Origin: Leptospiraceae bacterium
GTDB lineage: Bacteria > Spirochaetota > Leptospiria > Leptospirales > Leptonemataceae
Direction of reading: 5' to 3'
Assembly: GCA_026005135.1 (NCBI GenBank)
Contig: BPKM01000011.1
Coordinates: 1 to 57,910, forward strand
Length of the DNA stretch: 57,910 bases
Made by a program: the position numbers and the translations under genes. Below, in pieces: positions 8,772 through 17,747 of this stretch. The notes beneath the pieces are model-generated. The model saw only the letters and a list, made by a program, of their open reading frames with translations. It was not told where the DNA came from and did not search any database. Every line of letters starts with the position of its first letter. The stretch's first letter is position 1.

Positions 8772-9453
8772 CAATTAAAATTTGTATAAATGTTAAAAAA
8801 GATTCTTGTTTAGCTTTTTTCCAGTAGGGAATTTTATAAATATTTAAAACACATAATACTTTTGTATTTTTCTCAGGTATAATACCACAATACCATGCAG
8901 AACCTCCCCAGGTACCACTTTTTCCATAATAGGTTTTATCTTTATATTTGATTCGCATAGTTTTTAATGTTTGTTTCATATAAAAAGAATTGTCTATGGC
9001 TAAGAGTTTAAACCAGTTTAATATTTCTTCTGGATAAAATTTTAATTTTCCCCCATAAAGATAACTAAAATCATCAGAAAAAACATTTGAATTTAAATTT
9101 AATTTTATATATTGCTTCATATTATTATTCATAAAAGAAATAAAATTATTCTTATTTATTTTATTTAGTAATTTTAAAAAATAATCATTATCAGATTTTC
9201 TCATAAAGTATTGAACTTCTTTTATATCTTTCTTTTTTAAAATGTTAAAATAAAATCCACTACTAACAATAAATATTTTAAATAGAGAACCAGCAGAATA
9301 TTTTTTATTTAGAATTTCCTCTGAACAATCTATAGTATCTTCCCAATGTTTTTCATTAAGATTATATATAGAATATAGAATACAATCTGAATAAATAACA
9401 TTATGAGTTAACAATATAAGAAATATTAATGAAATTTTAATATTAATACTCAT
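8764..9453 (-). CDS. Exported class D beta-lactamase/penicillin-binding-like protein
   Basis: A 229-residue protein with an N-terminal signal segment (ISLIFLILLTHNVIYS). The serine penicillin-recognising motifs are all present: S56-L-F-K59 in AGSLFKI, SDN at 87-89, and KSG at 178-180 in YGKSGTWGG, the equivalent of KTG. The stretch YPEEILNWFKLL before the KSG box resembles class D enzymes. The protein is expected in the periplasm, as a beta-lactamase or a small peptidoglycan transpeptidase-type enzyme. It is shorter than typical class D enzymes (about 260), so activity is uncertain. It is convergent with the TPR gene and divergent from pheA. Confidence 0.75.
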   Translation of the reverse strand: MSINIKISLIFLILLTHNVIYSDCILYSIYNLNEKHWEDTIDCSEEILNKKYSAGSLFKIFIVSSGFYFNILKKKDIKEVQYFMRKSDNDYFLKLLNKINKNNFISFMNNNMKQYIKLNLNSNVFSDDFSYLYGGKLKFYPEEILNWFKLLAIDNSFYMKQTLKTMRIKYKDKTYYGKSGTWGGSAWYCGIIPEKNTKVLCVLNIYKIPYWKKAKQESFLTFIQILIGK

Positions 9454-9555
9454 AAAGATATTATAAAAAATCTATCTAATTTTGTAAATTTGATTTTTCA
9501 AATAATAAAAAAGAATTGAGTTATATAATACTTTTAGTTTTATTGATTTATATTA

Positions 9556-10675
9556 ATGAAGTCGTTACAAAAATTCAGGGAAGAAATAGATCATATTGAT
9601 AAACAAATTGTAGAATTGATATTAAAACGAGCAGAATTTGCTTCTGAAATAGGTAAATACAAAAAAGAAAATCATTTATCGATATATAAACCTGATAGAG
9701 AAGTAAAAATTTACGAAAATATTAAAAAGTATTACAATGAATTTTATAAAAATAATATAGTTGAACATAAATTTCCTTTAGAAGCATTATTACATATTTA
9801 TAGAGAATTAATGTCTGGTACTATTCAAATGGAAGGAGGAGCAAAGATTGGATATTTAGGTCCTCCTGGCTCTTTTTCTCATGTAGCAGTACAAGCAGCG
9901 TTTTGGAAAAACTATTCAATCAATTCCATATAATAGTATTAGAGATATTTTTCGAGATGTAGAATTAGGAGAAAGAATTCGTTATGGTGTTGTCCCTGTA
10001 GAAAATACAATAGGTGGATCAGTAGGAAATACCTTAGATGAAATCATTACATCAACTCTTACTATATATGCGGAAATTTATGTTAAGATTTCGCAAAATT
10101 TACTTGCTAAAAGAGAAATACCATTTTCGAAAATAAGGCGAATTTATACTATAAGTATAGCAAAAGAACAGTGTTTAAACTGGTTATCTCAGAATTTAGA
10201 TTTAAGTAAAATAGAATTTATAGAAACACCAAGTACTGCGGCTGCAGCTAAAATGGTTGCAGAAAGAGGAGATGGTGTCGCAATAGGAAGTGAATTATCT
10301 GCTGAATTATATAATCTTAAAATATTACAAAGGAATATTCAGGATACATCAAACAATATTACAAGATTCTGGGTATTATCAAATAATGAAAAAACAGAAA
10401 TAACAGGAAATGATAAAACATCCATTGTTGTTGGTGTACATGATAAACCGGGAAGTTTATTTTCTATATTAGAACCATTTTATAAAGCAAAAATAAACTT
10501 AACTAAAATAGAATCTCGTAGAACAAAAAGAATTTATGGAGAATATAATTTTTTTATTGATTTTGAAGGTCATCAAGAAGAGAGAAAAATTGAAAAAATA
10601 TTAAGAATAATAGAAAAGAAATCATCTTTTTTAAAAGTATTAGGTTCATATCCAAAAGGTTTAATGAATATATGA
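9556..10675 (+). pseudogene. pheA: P-protein: chorismate mutase/prephenate dehydratase, frame broken
   Basis: Makes prephenate and then phenylpyruvate for phenylalanine synthesis. Order: chorismate mutase (about residues 1-90, with LQKFREEIDHIDKQIVELI), prephenate dehydratase (GYLGPPGSFSHVA onward, with YGVVPVENTIGGS), then an ACT domain (VHDKPGSLFSILEPF and IESRRTKRIYGEYNFF). The frame breaks at the T-run 9901-9904: reading TTTT as three T restores the family sequence FGKTIQSIPYNSI and the rest stays open to 10675. Everything else is well conserved, so a one-base sequence error or a very recent mutation is more likely than an old pseudogene. The last four bases overlap tyrA (ATGA). Confidence 0.85.
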
Positions 10676-11599
10676 TTCAAAGTCTAAAAAATGTTTGTAT
10701 ATTTGGAATGGGATTAATGGGAACTTCTCTTGCATATAGTTTAAAAAAACATGATAATTTTAATGGAAAAATTACTGGAATAGTAAGAACTACTAAAAGT
10801 AAAGAATGGATAGTAAAACAGAAATTAGCAGATGAAGTTTATTTAGCGGATACTCATAATTTAGAATCGATTATCAAAAGAACAGATTTTTTAATTATTG
10901 GATTACCTGTTTTAGATGCAATTGATTTAATAGAGAAACTGGTAAATTGGAGATATGAAGGTTTAATAACTGATATGTGTTCAACAAGATTTGAATTGGA
11001 AAAAAAGATTAGAGAAAAAGAACAAAAATTTAGATTAAGATTTGTTGGTTCTCATCCAATGTGTGGTTCTGAGGTTTCTGGACCAGAAGGATATGTAAAG
11101 GATCTTTATATAAATAAATTATGCATATTGATTAATAAACTTAGTAAAGAAGATCAAGAAGATAGAAGCAAGAGAAGAATTAAAAGCTATAGAAACTTTC
11201 TGGAAAGAAATTGGTATGAAGATTTTATTCTTAGATGCAGAAAGTCATGATTATATTGTATCTTATTTAAGTCATGCACCTCATATTCTTTCCAGTATTC
11301 TTGCTACTATTATTGGTAAAAAAGAATTTATTATAAATAAAAATCTGGAAGCCCCTATACCAATATTAGGTGGTGGTTTAAAAGATATGATAAGAATTGC
11401 TGGTTCTAATCCCAAAATGTGGTATGATATTATTATAACTAATAAAGAAAATATTATTTTAGCTCTAAAAGATTATCAAAAAGAATTAAATAAAATGATT
11501 GAAATGTTAGAAAAAAATGAAGGCTTTGAAGAATTCTGGTTCGACTGGCAAGAACAATCTAAAATTTATAGAGATAAAATATATGGAAATAAAAAATAA
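10672..11599 (+). pseudogene. tyrA: Prephenate dehydrogenase, frame broken
   Basis: Oxidises prephenate to 4-hydroxyphenylpyruvate for tyrosine synthesis. The N-terminal Rossmann fold begins VCIFGMGLMGTSLAYSL (GxGxxG type), followed by FLIIGLPV and the substrate loop GSHPMCGSEVSGPEGY. The C-terminal helical half, with FLDAESHDYIVSYLSHAPH, is in the next frame. One extra base around 11155-11165 separates the halves; dropping it gives a continuous protein of about 308 residues (EELKAIETFWKEIGMK bridges the join). ATGA overlap with pheA and 17-base overlap with cmk indicate one operon. Conserved residues on both sides suggest an error or a recent lesion. Confidence 0.85.
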
Positions 11600-12296
11600 T
11601 TATTTAGAAAAAGTTATAACCTTAGATGGTCCAGCTGGTTCAGGGAAAAGTACAATAGCAAAAATGTTAGCGAAGGAAATGGGCTATTATCACATTGATT
11701 CTGGAGCTATCTATAGAGCATACACCTATGCAGTAATTAAAAAAATAGGATATTTAAATAGTCCAGAAGAGTTTGGAGATGTTTTTTTAAAAGAAAAAAT
11801 CAATCCAGAACAATTTTCTTTGCAGGTTTATTTTGAAAATGATACACAAATCATTAAGTTAGATACAGAAATTTTAAATGAACAATTAAGAACAAGAGAA
11901 TTAACAGAAAGAATTAAATATATAGCAGATAATATATCATATCGTTATAAAGTAAATCAAATTTTAAGAGATTTAGCAGTCCGTTATCCTGTAATTGTAG
12001 ATGGTAGAGATATGGGAACGGAAGTTTTTCCAGAATCAAGATATAAATTTTATATTGATGCGAGTATAGAAGTTAGAGCAAAAAGACGCTACGAAGAATA
12101 TATACAAAATTATAAAAAAAATCACATTGATATTGAAGAGATAAAAAAAGAAATTCAAAAAAGAGATGAACAGGATAAAAATCGAAAAATTGGTGCATTG
12201 AAAATACCAGAAGATGCAATAATTATTGACACTTCTAACTTAACAAGAAATATGGTTTTAAATTTACTATTAACTTATTTACAAAAAAAATTTTAA
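11583..12296 (+). CDS. cmk: Cytidylate kinase
   Basis: Phosphorylates CMP and dCMP using ATP. The 237-residue protein starts with a P-loop, GPAGSGKST (16-24), followed by the CMP-binding region YHIDSGAIYRAYTY and, later, VIVDGRDMGTEVFP and the lid segment RAKRRYEEY. The ATG at 11583 is chosen because family members begin about 15 residues before the P-loop; the frame is open further upstream, but only within tyrA. It overlaps the end of tyrA by 17 bases, and the pair cmk-rpsA is a common bacterial gene order. Confidence 0.95.
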   Translation: MEIKNNYLEKVITLDGPAGSGKSTIAKMLAKEMGYYHIDSGAIYRAYTYAVIKKIGYLNSPEEFGDVFLKEKINPEQFSLQVYFENDTQIIKLDTEILNEQLRTRELTERIKYIADNISYRYKVNQILRDLAVRYPVIVDGRDMGTEVFPESRYKFYIDASIEVRAKRRYEEYIQNYKKNHIDIEEIKKEIQKRDEQDKNRKIGALKIPEDAIIIDTSNLTRNMVLNLLLTYLQKKF

Positions 12297-12339
12297 GATT
12301 AATAAAAATTAATCTTAAAATAAAACAATAGGACAATTT

Positions 12340-14061
12340 ATGGCTCAAGGAATTACTATGGCAACACCCACACCATTTGATGAAATCCAAAAAGAACAAG
12401 AAGATTTCGAAAAAATCTTAGAAGAATCTCTAAATGAGCAATTTGATCTGAATAAATTTAGTAAAGGAGATATTGTAGAAGCTACGGTTCTTGATGTAAA
12501 TGAAAATGAAGTATATCTTGATTTAGGACAAAAACAAGAAGGAATATGTCCATTAAATGAGTTTGAGGAAAAACCAGCTATTGGTAAAGTAGTAAAAGTT
12601 GCCGTTATTAGGGGTGGTGGTATAGAAGGAAGTTCTTTAGTTTCCAGAAGAGAAGCAGCCAGAAGAGAAGGTTGGGAAAAAATATTAGAAGCCTATAATA
12701 ATAATTTACCTTTAAGTGGAAAGGTAGCAGTAGTTTTAAATAATAATAAAGGTTATTTAGTTGAATTAAACGGTTTGCAATTATTTTTACCAAAATCTCA
12801 AGTAGGTATAAAAATAAAAAATCGATTACCGAGATTAAGAGTTGGGGATATAATTGATTTTAAAGTATTAAGTATTGATGAGAAAAGAAAATCGGCAATT
12901 ATTTCAAGAAAAAAAATTCAGGAAGATATAAATCAGGAAAAATGGGATAGATTTTTAGCGAAATATAAAGAAGGAAATATAGTCGAAGGAACTATTACTA
13001 AAATTGTATCTTATGGATTATTTGTTAGAATTGATGATTTAGATGGATTGGTACATCAAAATGATATAAGCTGGAAAAATAATTTTCCTTTTAGAAAATA
13101 TTATAACAAAGGGGATAAAGTTAGTGTAAAAATTTTATCCATCAATCCAGAAGAGAATAGAATCTCCTTAGGTATTAAACAATTAACAGAAGATCCATGG
13201 GAATGGGCAAAAAGAGAATTAAAACCTGGTGATATTATAACTGGTACAGTTACCGATATAAAGGATTATGGTGCTTTTGTAGAAATTCGTGAAGGTTTAG
13301 AAGGATTAATTCATAATTCCGAAATAAGCTGGTCTAATAAACAGGTACATCCTAAAAGTTTTTTAAAAAAAGGTCAAGAAATAGATGTTAAAATTTTAAG
13401 CATTGATCCAGAAAATAAAAGGATTGCATTAAGTTATAAACAAGCAAGAGAAAATCCCTGGGAAAAAGCAAAGGAACTTTTAAAAGTAGGGGAAATACGA
13501 GAAGGAAAAATAACTGGTGTTGTAAGTTATGGTGCTTTTGTAGAAATATTTGATGAAGTTGAAGGATTAATCCATATTAAAGATTATAGTTGGGATGAAA
13601 ATCCAGACAAAAATATGTTAAAAAAAGGTGATATTGTTAAATATAAAATTCTATCTATTGATGTAGAAAATAGAAGGATTTCCTGTGGTATTAAGCAATT
13701 AGAACTAAGTCCATACGAAAAATTGGCTCAAAAATACAAAAGAGGTGATATAATTAAAGGAAAAGTGACAGGAATAGCGGATTTTGGTATTTTTGTAGAT
13801 ATAGGTGATGGATTTGAAGGTTTAGTACATAAATCAAAAATTTCTTTAAAGAAAGATGAAAAATTAGAAGATAAATATAAGATTGGAGATGAAGTTAATA
13901 CTGTATTATTAAAGATTGATCCTCAAAAAGAGAAAATTTCTTTATCTATAAAAGATTACGAAAAAAGAAAAGAAAAAGAAATTGTAAAACAATATTTAAA
14001 AGATGATTCAGCAACATATACACTTGGTACCATTCTAAAAGATAGTATTGAGGAAGAGTAA
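12340..14061 (+). CDS. rpsA: 30S ribosomal protein S1
   Basis: Binds mRNA on the 30S subunit and helps start translation. The 573-residue protein has six S1 OB-fold repeats; the first two are divergent (GDIVEATVLDVNENEVYLDLG, then LSGKVAVVLNNNKGYLVEL). The last four are classical, each with a GxVxxxxxYGxFV-type strand: TITKIVSYGLFVRI, VTDIKDYGAFVEI, ITGVVSYGAFVEI and VTGIADFGIFVDI. The length matches full-size S1 of Gram-negatives. An AGGA lies before the ATG; a second in-frame ATG at 12358 is possible. It is followed by a TAATG stop/start overlap with the next gene. Confidence 0.97.
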   Translation: MAQGITMATPTPFDEIQKEQEDFEKILEESLNEQFDLNKFSKGDIVEATVLDVNENEVYLDLGQKQEGICPLNEFEEKPAIGKVVKVAVIRGGGIEGSSLVSRREAARREGWEKILEAYNNNLPLSGKVAVVLNNNKGYLVELNGLQLFLPKSQVGIKIKNRLPRLRVGDIIDFKVLSIDEKRKSAIISRKKIQEDINQEKWDRFLAKYKEGNIVEGTITKIVSYGLFVRIDDLDGLVHQNDISWKNNFPFRKYYNKGDKVSVKILSINPEENRISLGIKQLTEDPWEWAKRELKPGDIITGTVTDIKDYGAFVEIREGLEGLIHNSEISWSNKQVHPKSFLKKGQEIDVKILSIDPENKRIALSYKQARENPWEKAKELLKVGEIREGKITGVVSYGAFVEIFDEVEGLIHIKDYSWDENPDKNMLKKGDIVKYKILSIDVENRRISCGIKQLELSPYEKLAQKYKRGDIIKGKVTGIADFGIFVDIGDGFEGLVHKSKISLKKDEKLEDKYKIGDEVNTVLLKIDPQKEKISLSIKDYEKRKEKEIVKQYLKDDSATYTLGTILKDSIEEE

Positions 14062-14813
14062 TGCCACAAAAAAGATTTCTAAGAAAAAAGACACAGGAAA
14101 AATCAAAAAAAATTCATGAACAAATCTATGATCCTTTTGCTGAGTTTGAAGGAAATAAATACGAATTATTTGTAGCAAAAACCTTTTATTATATTAGAAA
14201 TAATTTTAAAGGTTTTTTAATTATATCTTCCATTATAATACTTGTTTTTATATCGGTTTTATCTTATAATATTTATAAAGAAAATTTAGAACATGAAGCA
14301 TTATTAAAATTTGAAGAATTACAAAAAAATCCTTTATTAAAGCCTGGTGGTGGAGATATAAAAGTTGCAATATCAAAATTGGATGATTATATTAAAGAAT
14401 ATAATATAGATTCTGCAAAAAAAAGAGCAATTATAAAAAAAATAGAATTATATGAATATAATAAGGATTATGAAAATTTAGGAATACAGTATGAGGAATT
14501 AGCAAAATTGGTAGATTATCCAGAATTAAAAATAACTTTTTTATATAAATCAGCAATTTATTTTGAAAATATAAAAAAATATAGTAGAGCTTTAGCAAAT
14601 TTAGAAGAAATATCAAAATATAAATTAACTCATAATGTAATTTTAGCGAATGTTTTATATTCACAAATGAGAAATTTGTATTATTTAGGTAAAAAAGAAG
14701 ACGCGAAAAGAGTAGCACAGAAAATCTTAGAACTAGAAATAGATGATAACCTTAATCCAGAAATAAAAAATATTCAATTACGTATAATAGCATTTCTTTT
14801 AAGTAATCCCTAA
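14061..14813 (+). CDS. Membrane-anchored TPR protein
   Basis: A 250-residue protein with a basic N-terminal cytoplasmic part (RFLRKKTQEKSKK). One membrane helix follows at about residues 53-70 (GFLIISSIIILVFISVLSY), then TPR-like helices to the end (AIYFENIKKYSRALANLEEI, YYLGKKEDAKRVAQKILEL). The layout, one N-terminal anchor followed by tetratricopeptide helices, resembles the YfgM/ancillary type of TPR membrane proteins, which assist envelope protein traffic; the function here is not known. It starts on the last base of the rpsA stop (TAATG) and is two bases from hisG, so it is cotranscribed with both. Confidence 0.75.
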   Translation: MPQKRFLRKKTQEKSKKIHEQIYDPFAEFEGNKYELFVAKTFYYIRNNFKGFLIISSIIILVFISVLSYNIYKENLEHEALLKFEELQKNPLLKPGGGDIKVAISKLDDYIKEYNIDSAKKRAIIKKIELYEYNKDYENLGIQYEELAKLVDYPELKITFLYKSAIYFENIKKYSRALANLEEISKYKLTHNVILANVLYSQMRNLYYLGKKEDAKRVAQKILELEIDDNLNPEIKNIQLRIIAFLLSNP

Positions 14814-14815
14814 GA

Positions 14816-15460
14816 ATGCAAAATGAAATTTTAACAATAGCACTACCATCTGGTAGAATGTCAGAAGAAGCAATAAATTTTCTAAATGAAACAAAAATAG
14901 TAAATGTCCAATTACCAAATACTCGCGAATTAACATTTTATGATTCTGATAAAAAAATAAGATTTTTATTAGTTAGAAATCAGGATATACCTTTAACAGT
15001 TATACATGGTGGTGCAAATGCTGGAATTTGTGGAAAAGATATATTATATGAAAATGGTTATGATTTAACTTATCCTGTTTCTCTACCTTTTGGTTATTGT
15101 AGATTATCCTTAGCAATATCTTCTGATCTGGATGAAAAACAATTTTTCAAAAAATCACATATTCGTGTTGCAACAAAATATCCAAACTTAACGAAAGATT
15201 ATTTTTTTAAAAAAGGTATTAATGCTGAGATTATTAAATTACATGGTTCAATAGAACTTGGTCCTATCCTTGGTATAGCAGATTGTATTGTAGATTTAGT
15301 AAGTACCGGTAGAACTTTAAAAGAGAATAATTTAAAAGAAGTAGAAGTAATATTAGAATCTACAGCAACACTCATTGTTAATAAGGCATCATATTATATT
15401 TTTCATAAACAAATCAGAGAATTAATTCAAATATTAAAACATAAAATCAATAAAAATTAA
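14816..15460 (+). CDS. hisG: ATP phosphoribosyltransferase, short form
   Basis: First step of histidine synthesis, joining ATP and PRPP. The 214-residue protein starts ILTIALPSGRMSEEAINFL and contains GGANAGICGKDIL and the PRPP loop IVDLVSTGRTLKEN. Its length puts it in the short form, which lacks the C-terminal regulatory domain and needs the HisZ subunit; no hisZ is in this window. It is the last gene of the pheA-to-hisG run (two bases after the TPR gene), with about 80 AT-rich bases and no clear terminator behind it. Confidence 0.94.
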   Translation: MQNEILTIALPSGRMSEEAINFLNETKIVNVQLPNTRELTFYDSDKKIRFLLVRNQDIPLTVIHGGANAGICGKDILYENGYDLTYPVSLPFGYCRLSLAISSDLDEKQFFKKSHIRVATKYPNLTKDYFFKKGINAEIIKLHGSIELGPILGIADCIVDLVSTGRTLKENNLKEVEVILESTATLIVNKASYYIFHKQIRELIQILKHKINKN

Positions 15461-15538
15461 TTTTTATAGTCGAAATATAATTTTTTATTTAACTGAATTC
15501 AGATATTCCTTATTAAAAAATTTAATATAAAATGTATT

Positions 15539-15961
15539 ATGAATAATAATTTAGAAAAAGAAAAAATTATTTTTTATGATGGAGACTGTGTTTTCTGTAA
15601 TAAAACAGTACAATGGATCATAAAACATGATAAAAATAATCGGTTTAAATTTTCCCCTCAAAATAGTGAATTTGCAAAGAATTTTCTTAAACCAGTAAGA
15701 GAAAAATTTAATTATCTGGATTCTATTATTTATTATAGTGATGGAAAATTTTATGTGGAATTCGAAGCTACAATAGAAATCTTATCTGAAATTTATATAT
15801 TTTTTAAAACTATAAAAAAAATCTTTAAATTTAAAATTTTTATTGTTATAGGTAACTTCTTTTATCGAATAATCGCAAAATATAGAAAGAAGTTTTTAAA
15901 TAATCACTGTATTATTATATCAGGAGTAAATAATGAATTTAAAGATAAATTTATATATTAA
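15539..15961 (+). CDS. DCC-family thiol-disulfide oxidoreductase (DUF393)
   Basis: A 140-residue protein with the family signature at the N terminus, IIFYDGDCVFCNKTVQWII, which contains the CxxC pair (DGDCVFC). This group is predicted to have a thioredoxin-like fold; substrates are not known. A hydrophobic stretch (IFKFKIFIVIGNFFYRII, about 97-114) lies near the end. It overlaps the next gene, a DUF547 protein, by 29 bases, which suggests that the two are translated together. Confidence 0.85.
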   Translation: MNNNLEKEKIIFYDGDCVFCNKTVQWIIKHDKNNRFKFSPQNSEFAKNFLKPVREKFNYLDSIIYYSDGKFYVEFEATIEILSEIYIFFKTIKKIFKFKIFIVIGNFFYRIIAKYRKKFLNNHCIIISGVNNEFKDKFIY

Positions 15962-16673
15962 AATATTGATTATGTTAATTTTACCATATCTAATATATGC
16001 AAAAGATTTTTATTCTTATGAATATAATATAATTTTAAAACAATATACTAAAAGCTCAAAATTCAAAAATATATCTTATATAGGAATTGATTATAAAAAT
16101 CAAAGGGTAAAAACATTAATTTCGAAAGTGGTTAATCAAATTCAGAACTTTGATTTACAACAATTAAATACAAGACAGGAAAAATTAGCATTTTATATAA
16201 ATCTTTATAATATTTATGTAATTTATATAATAACCCAGAACTATCCTTTAACTTCCATAATGGATTTAGGAAAAAATATATTTGATAAAAAAATTGTAAA
16301 CATTAAAAATTATACCTATTCTTTAAACGAAATTGAACATACTATAATTAGAAAAAATTTTCATGAACCACGTATTCATTTTGCTTTAGTATGTGGTGCT
16401 ATTAGTTGCCCAGATATAAGAACTGAATTATATACAGGAAAAAAATTAAACTATCAATTAGAAAATCAAACAAAAATCTTTTTATCCTTAAATAAAGGAC
16501 TTTATATAGAGAATAATGTTTTACATCTTTCCAGTTTATTTAACTGGTATAAAGAAGATTTTGGAAATTCAAATTCCCATATATTAAAATTTATAAAACG
16601 ATATAGAAATATAAAAAATATAGAAGAAATTAAATTTATTCCTTACTATTGGGATTTAAATATTATACGATAA
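15933..16673 (+). CDS. Exported DUF547 protein
   Basis: A 246-residue protein with a signal-like N terminus (LYIKILIMLILPYLIYA, about 7-23). The DUF547 core is clear: KLAFYINLYNIYVIY, HFALVCGAISCPDIR and LSSLFNWYKEDFG. The conserved Cys pair (CGAISC) and the tyrosine/tryptophan pattern resemble transglutaminase/papain-like folds, but no activity is established for the family. The start lies within the preceding DCC gene; a later start would remove the signal. It faces the M23 peptidase gene, with the two stops only one base apart. Confidence 0.85.
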   Translation: MNLKINLYIKILIMLILPYLIYAKDFYSYEYNIILKQYTKSSKFKNISYIGIDYKNQRVKTLISKVVNQIQNFDLQQLNTRQEKLAFYINLYNIYVIYIITQNYPLTSIMDLGKNIFDKKIVNIKNYTYSLNEIEHTIIRKNFHEPRIHFALVCGAISCPDIRTELYTGKKLNYQLENQTKIFLSLNKGLYIENNVLHLSSLFNWYKEDFGNSNSHILKFIKRYRNIKNIEEIKFIPYYWDLNIIR

Positions 16674-16674
16674 A

Positions 16675-17595
16675 TTAATATTCTTTTTTTATATTTAAAA
16701 TAAATTTTTTGGTACTTTTATTCTGATTGATATCATATGCTGTTATTGTGATAAAATTTTTTCCTTCTGTAAAATCGAATGTTTTGAGTTTTAAATAATT
16801 TCTATGATATATATGATTAAATTTGTATTTACCATTTAATTTTAACCCCTCTTCCTGATTTTCTAAATAATCAAAAGTAATAGAGGATTGCTCTAAGGTT
16901 TTATTATTTTTAAAAATATATTCTATTTTATAGGGCATTCTTTTTGTATTTTTTATCCTTCCTGGATCATGAACTTTTAAATAAATAGGACGTGGTTGTG
17001 TAAGACGAATATGATTTTCTTCTTCTGGTACAATGATTGTAATATGATCGTTTTCTTTATCAGGAATTATGAATAATAAATATTCAATAATAGGAGGATT
17101 TTCATCTATTTCTTTTGATAAAATTTGGAAAGGATTTATAATTTTTCTTCCATAATCTTGTAAAATAAAAAAATGAAGATGAGCTCCCATAGATCGCCCA
17201 GTATTTCCTGTTAAAGCAAAACTTTCATTTAATGAAATTCTAAATTTCTTATCAGGTATAAAAAATTTTTTTAAATGAAAATATCCACTCCAATATCCAT
17301 TATTATGATCAAGCCAGATTTGATTTCCAGAACCAGAAGGGAATCGATTTATATGAGTATGCATAGAATTAAAATCTAAATATAAAATATTTCCTTCTTG
17401 AATTGGATAGATTGGTAAATTATCACCACTAATATCTATGCCAGCATGAAAATGATCATAACGAGATTCACCAAAAGTTGATGTTATAAGATGGTTTTCT
17501 TTACTAATATCAATAGGCCAGGAAAATTCATTTGCAATAATAATACTATTTAAAATAAAAATAAAAATTGTTAAAAATTTTCTAATTAAGTGCAT
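16675..17595 (-). CDS. Exported M23-family metallopeptidase (LytM-like)
   Basis: A 306-residue protein with a signal peptide (FLTIFIFILNSIIIA). The M23 zinc-site motifs are HFHAGIDISG (HxxxD, about 48-57) and HLHFFI (about 140-145), with GYFHLKKF between. Family members cut cross-links in peptidoglycan or act as activators of amidases. After about residue 170 there is a beta-rich region (IEYLLFIIP, AYDINQNKSTKKFIL) that looks like an Ig-like or carbohydrate-binding add-on. It is likely periplasmic or surface-exposed and monocistronic; its 150-base upstream region toward htrA holds no gene. Confidence 0.88.
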   Translation of the reverse strand: MHLIRKFLTIFIFILNSIIIANEFSWPIDISKENHLITSTFGESRYDHFHAGIDISGDNLPIYPIQEGNILYLDFNSMHTHINRFPSGSGNQIWLDHNNGYWSGYFHLKKFFIPDKKFRISLNESFALTGNTGRSMGAHLHFFILQDYGRKIINPFQILSKEIDENPPIIEYLLFIIPDKENDHITIIVPEEENHIRLTQPRPIYLKVHDPGRIKNTKRMPYKIEYIFKNNKTLEQSSITFDYLENQEEGLKLNGKYKFNHIYHRNYLKLKTFDFTEGKNFITITAYDINQNKSTKKFILNIKKEY

Positions 17596-17747
17596 TATTG
17601 ATAAAGTATCTTATTATTATTATGTTGTAAATAAAAAAATATAAAATAAACAAGTATGAATTTATCAATTAAAAAAAAATTGATATTTTAGTATAGTAAA
17701 AGAAAAAGTAAAATAGATGAAAATTAAGAAAATTTAAGAGGATATCT

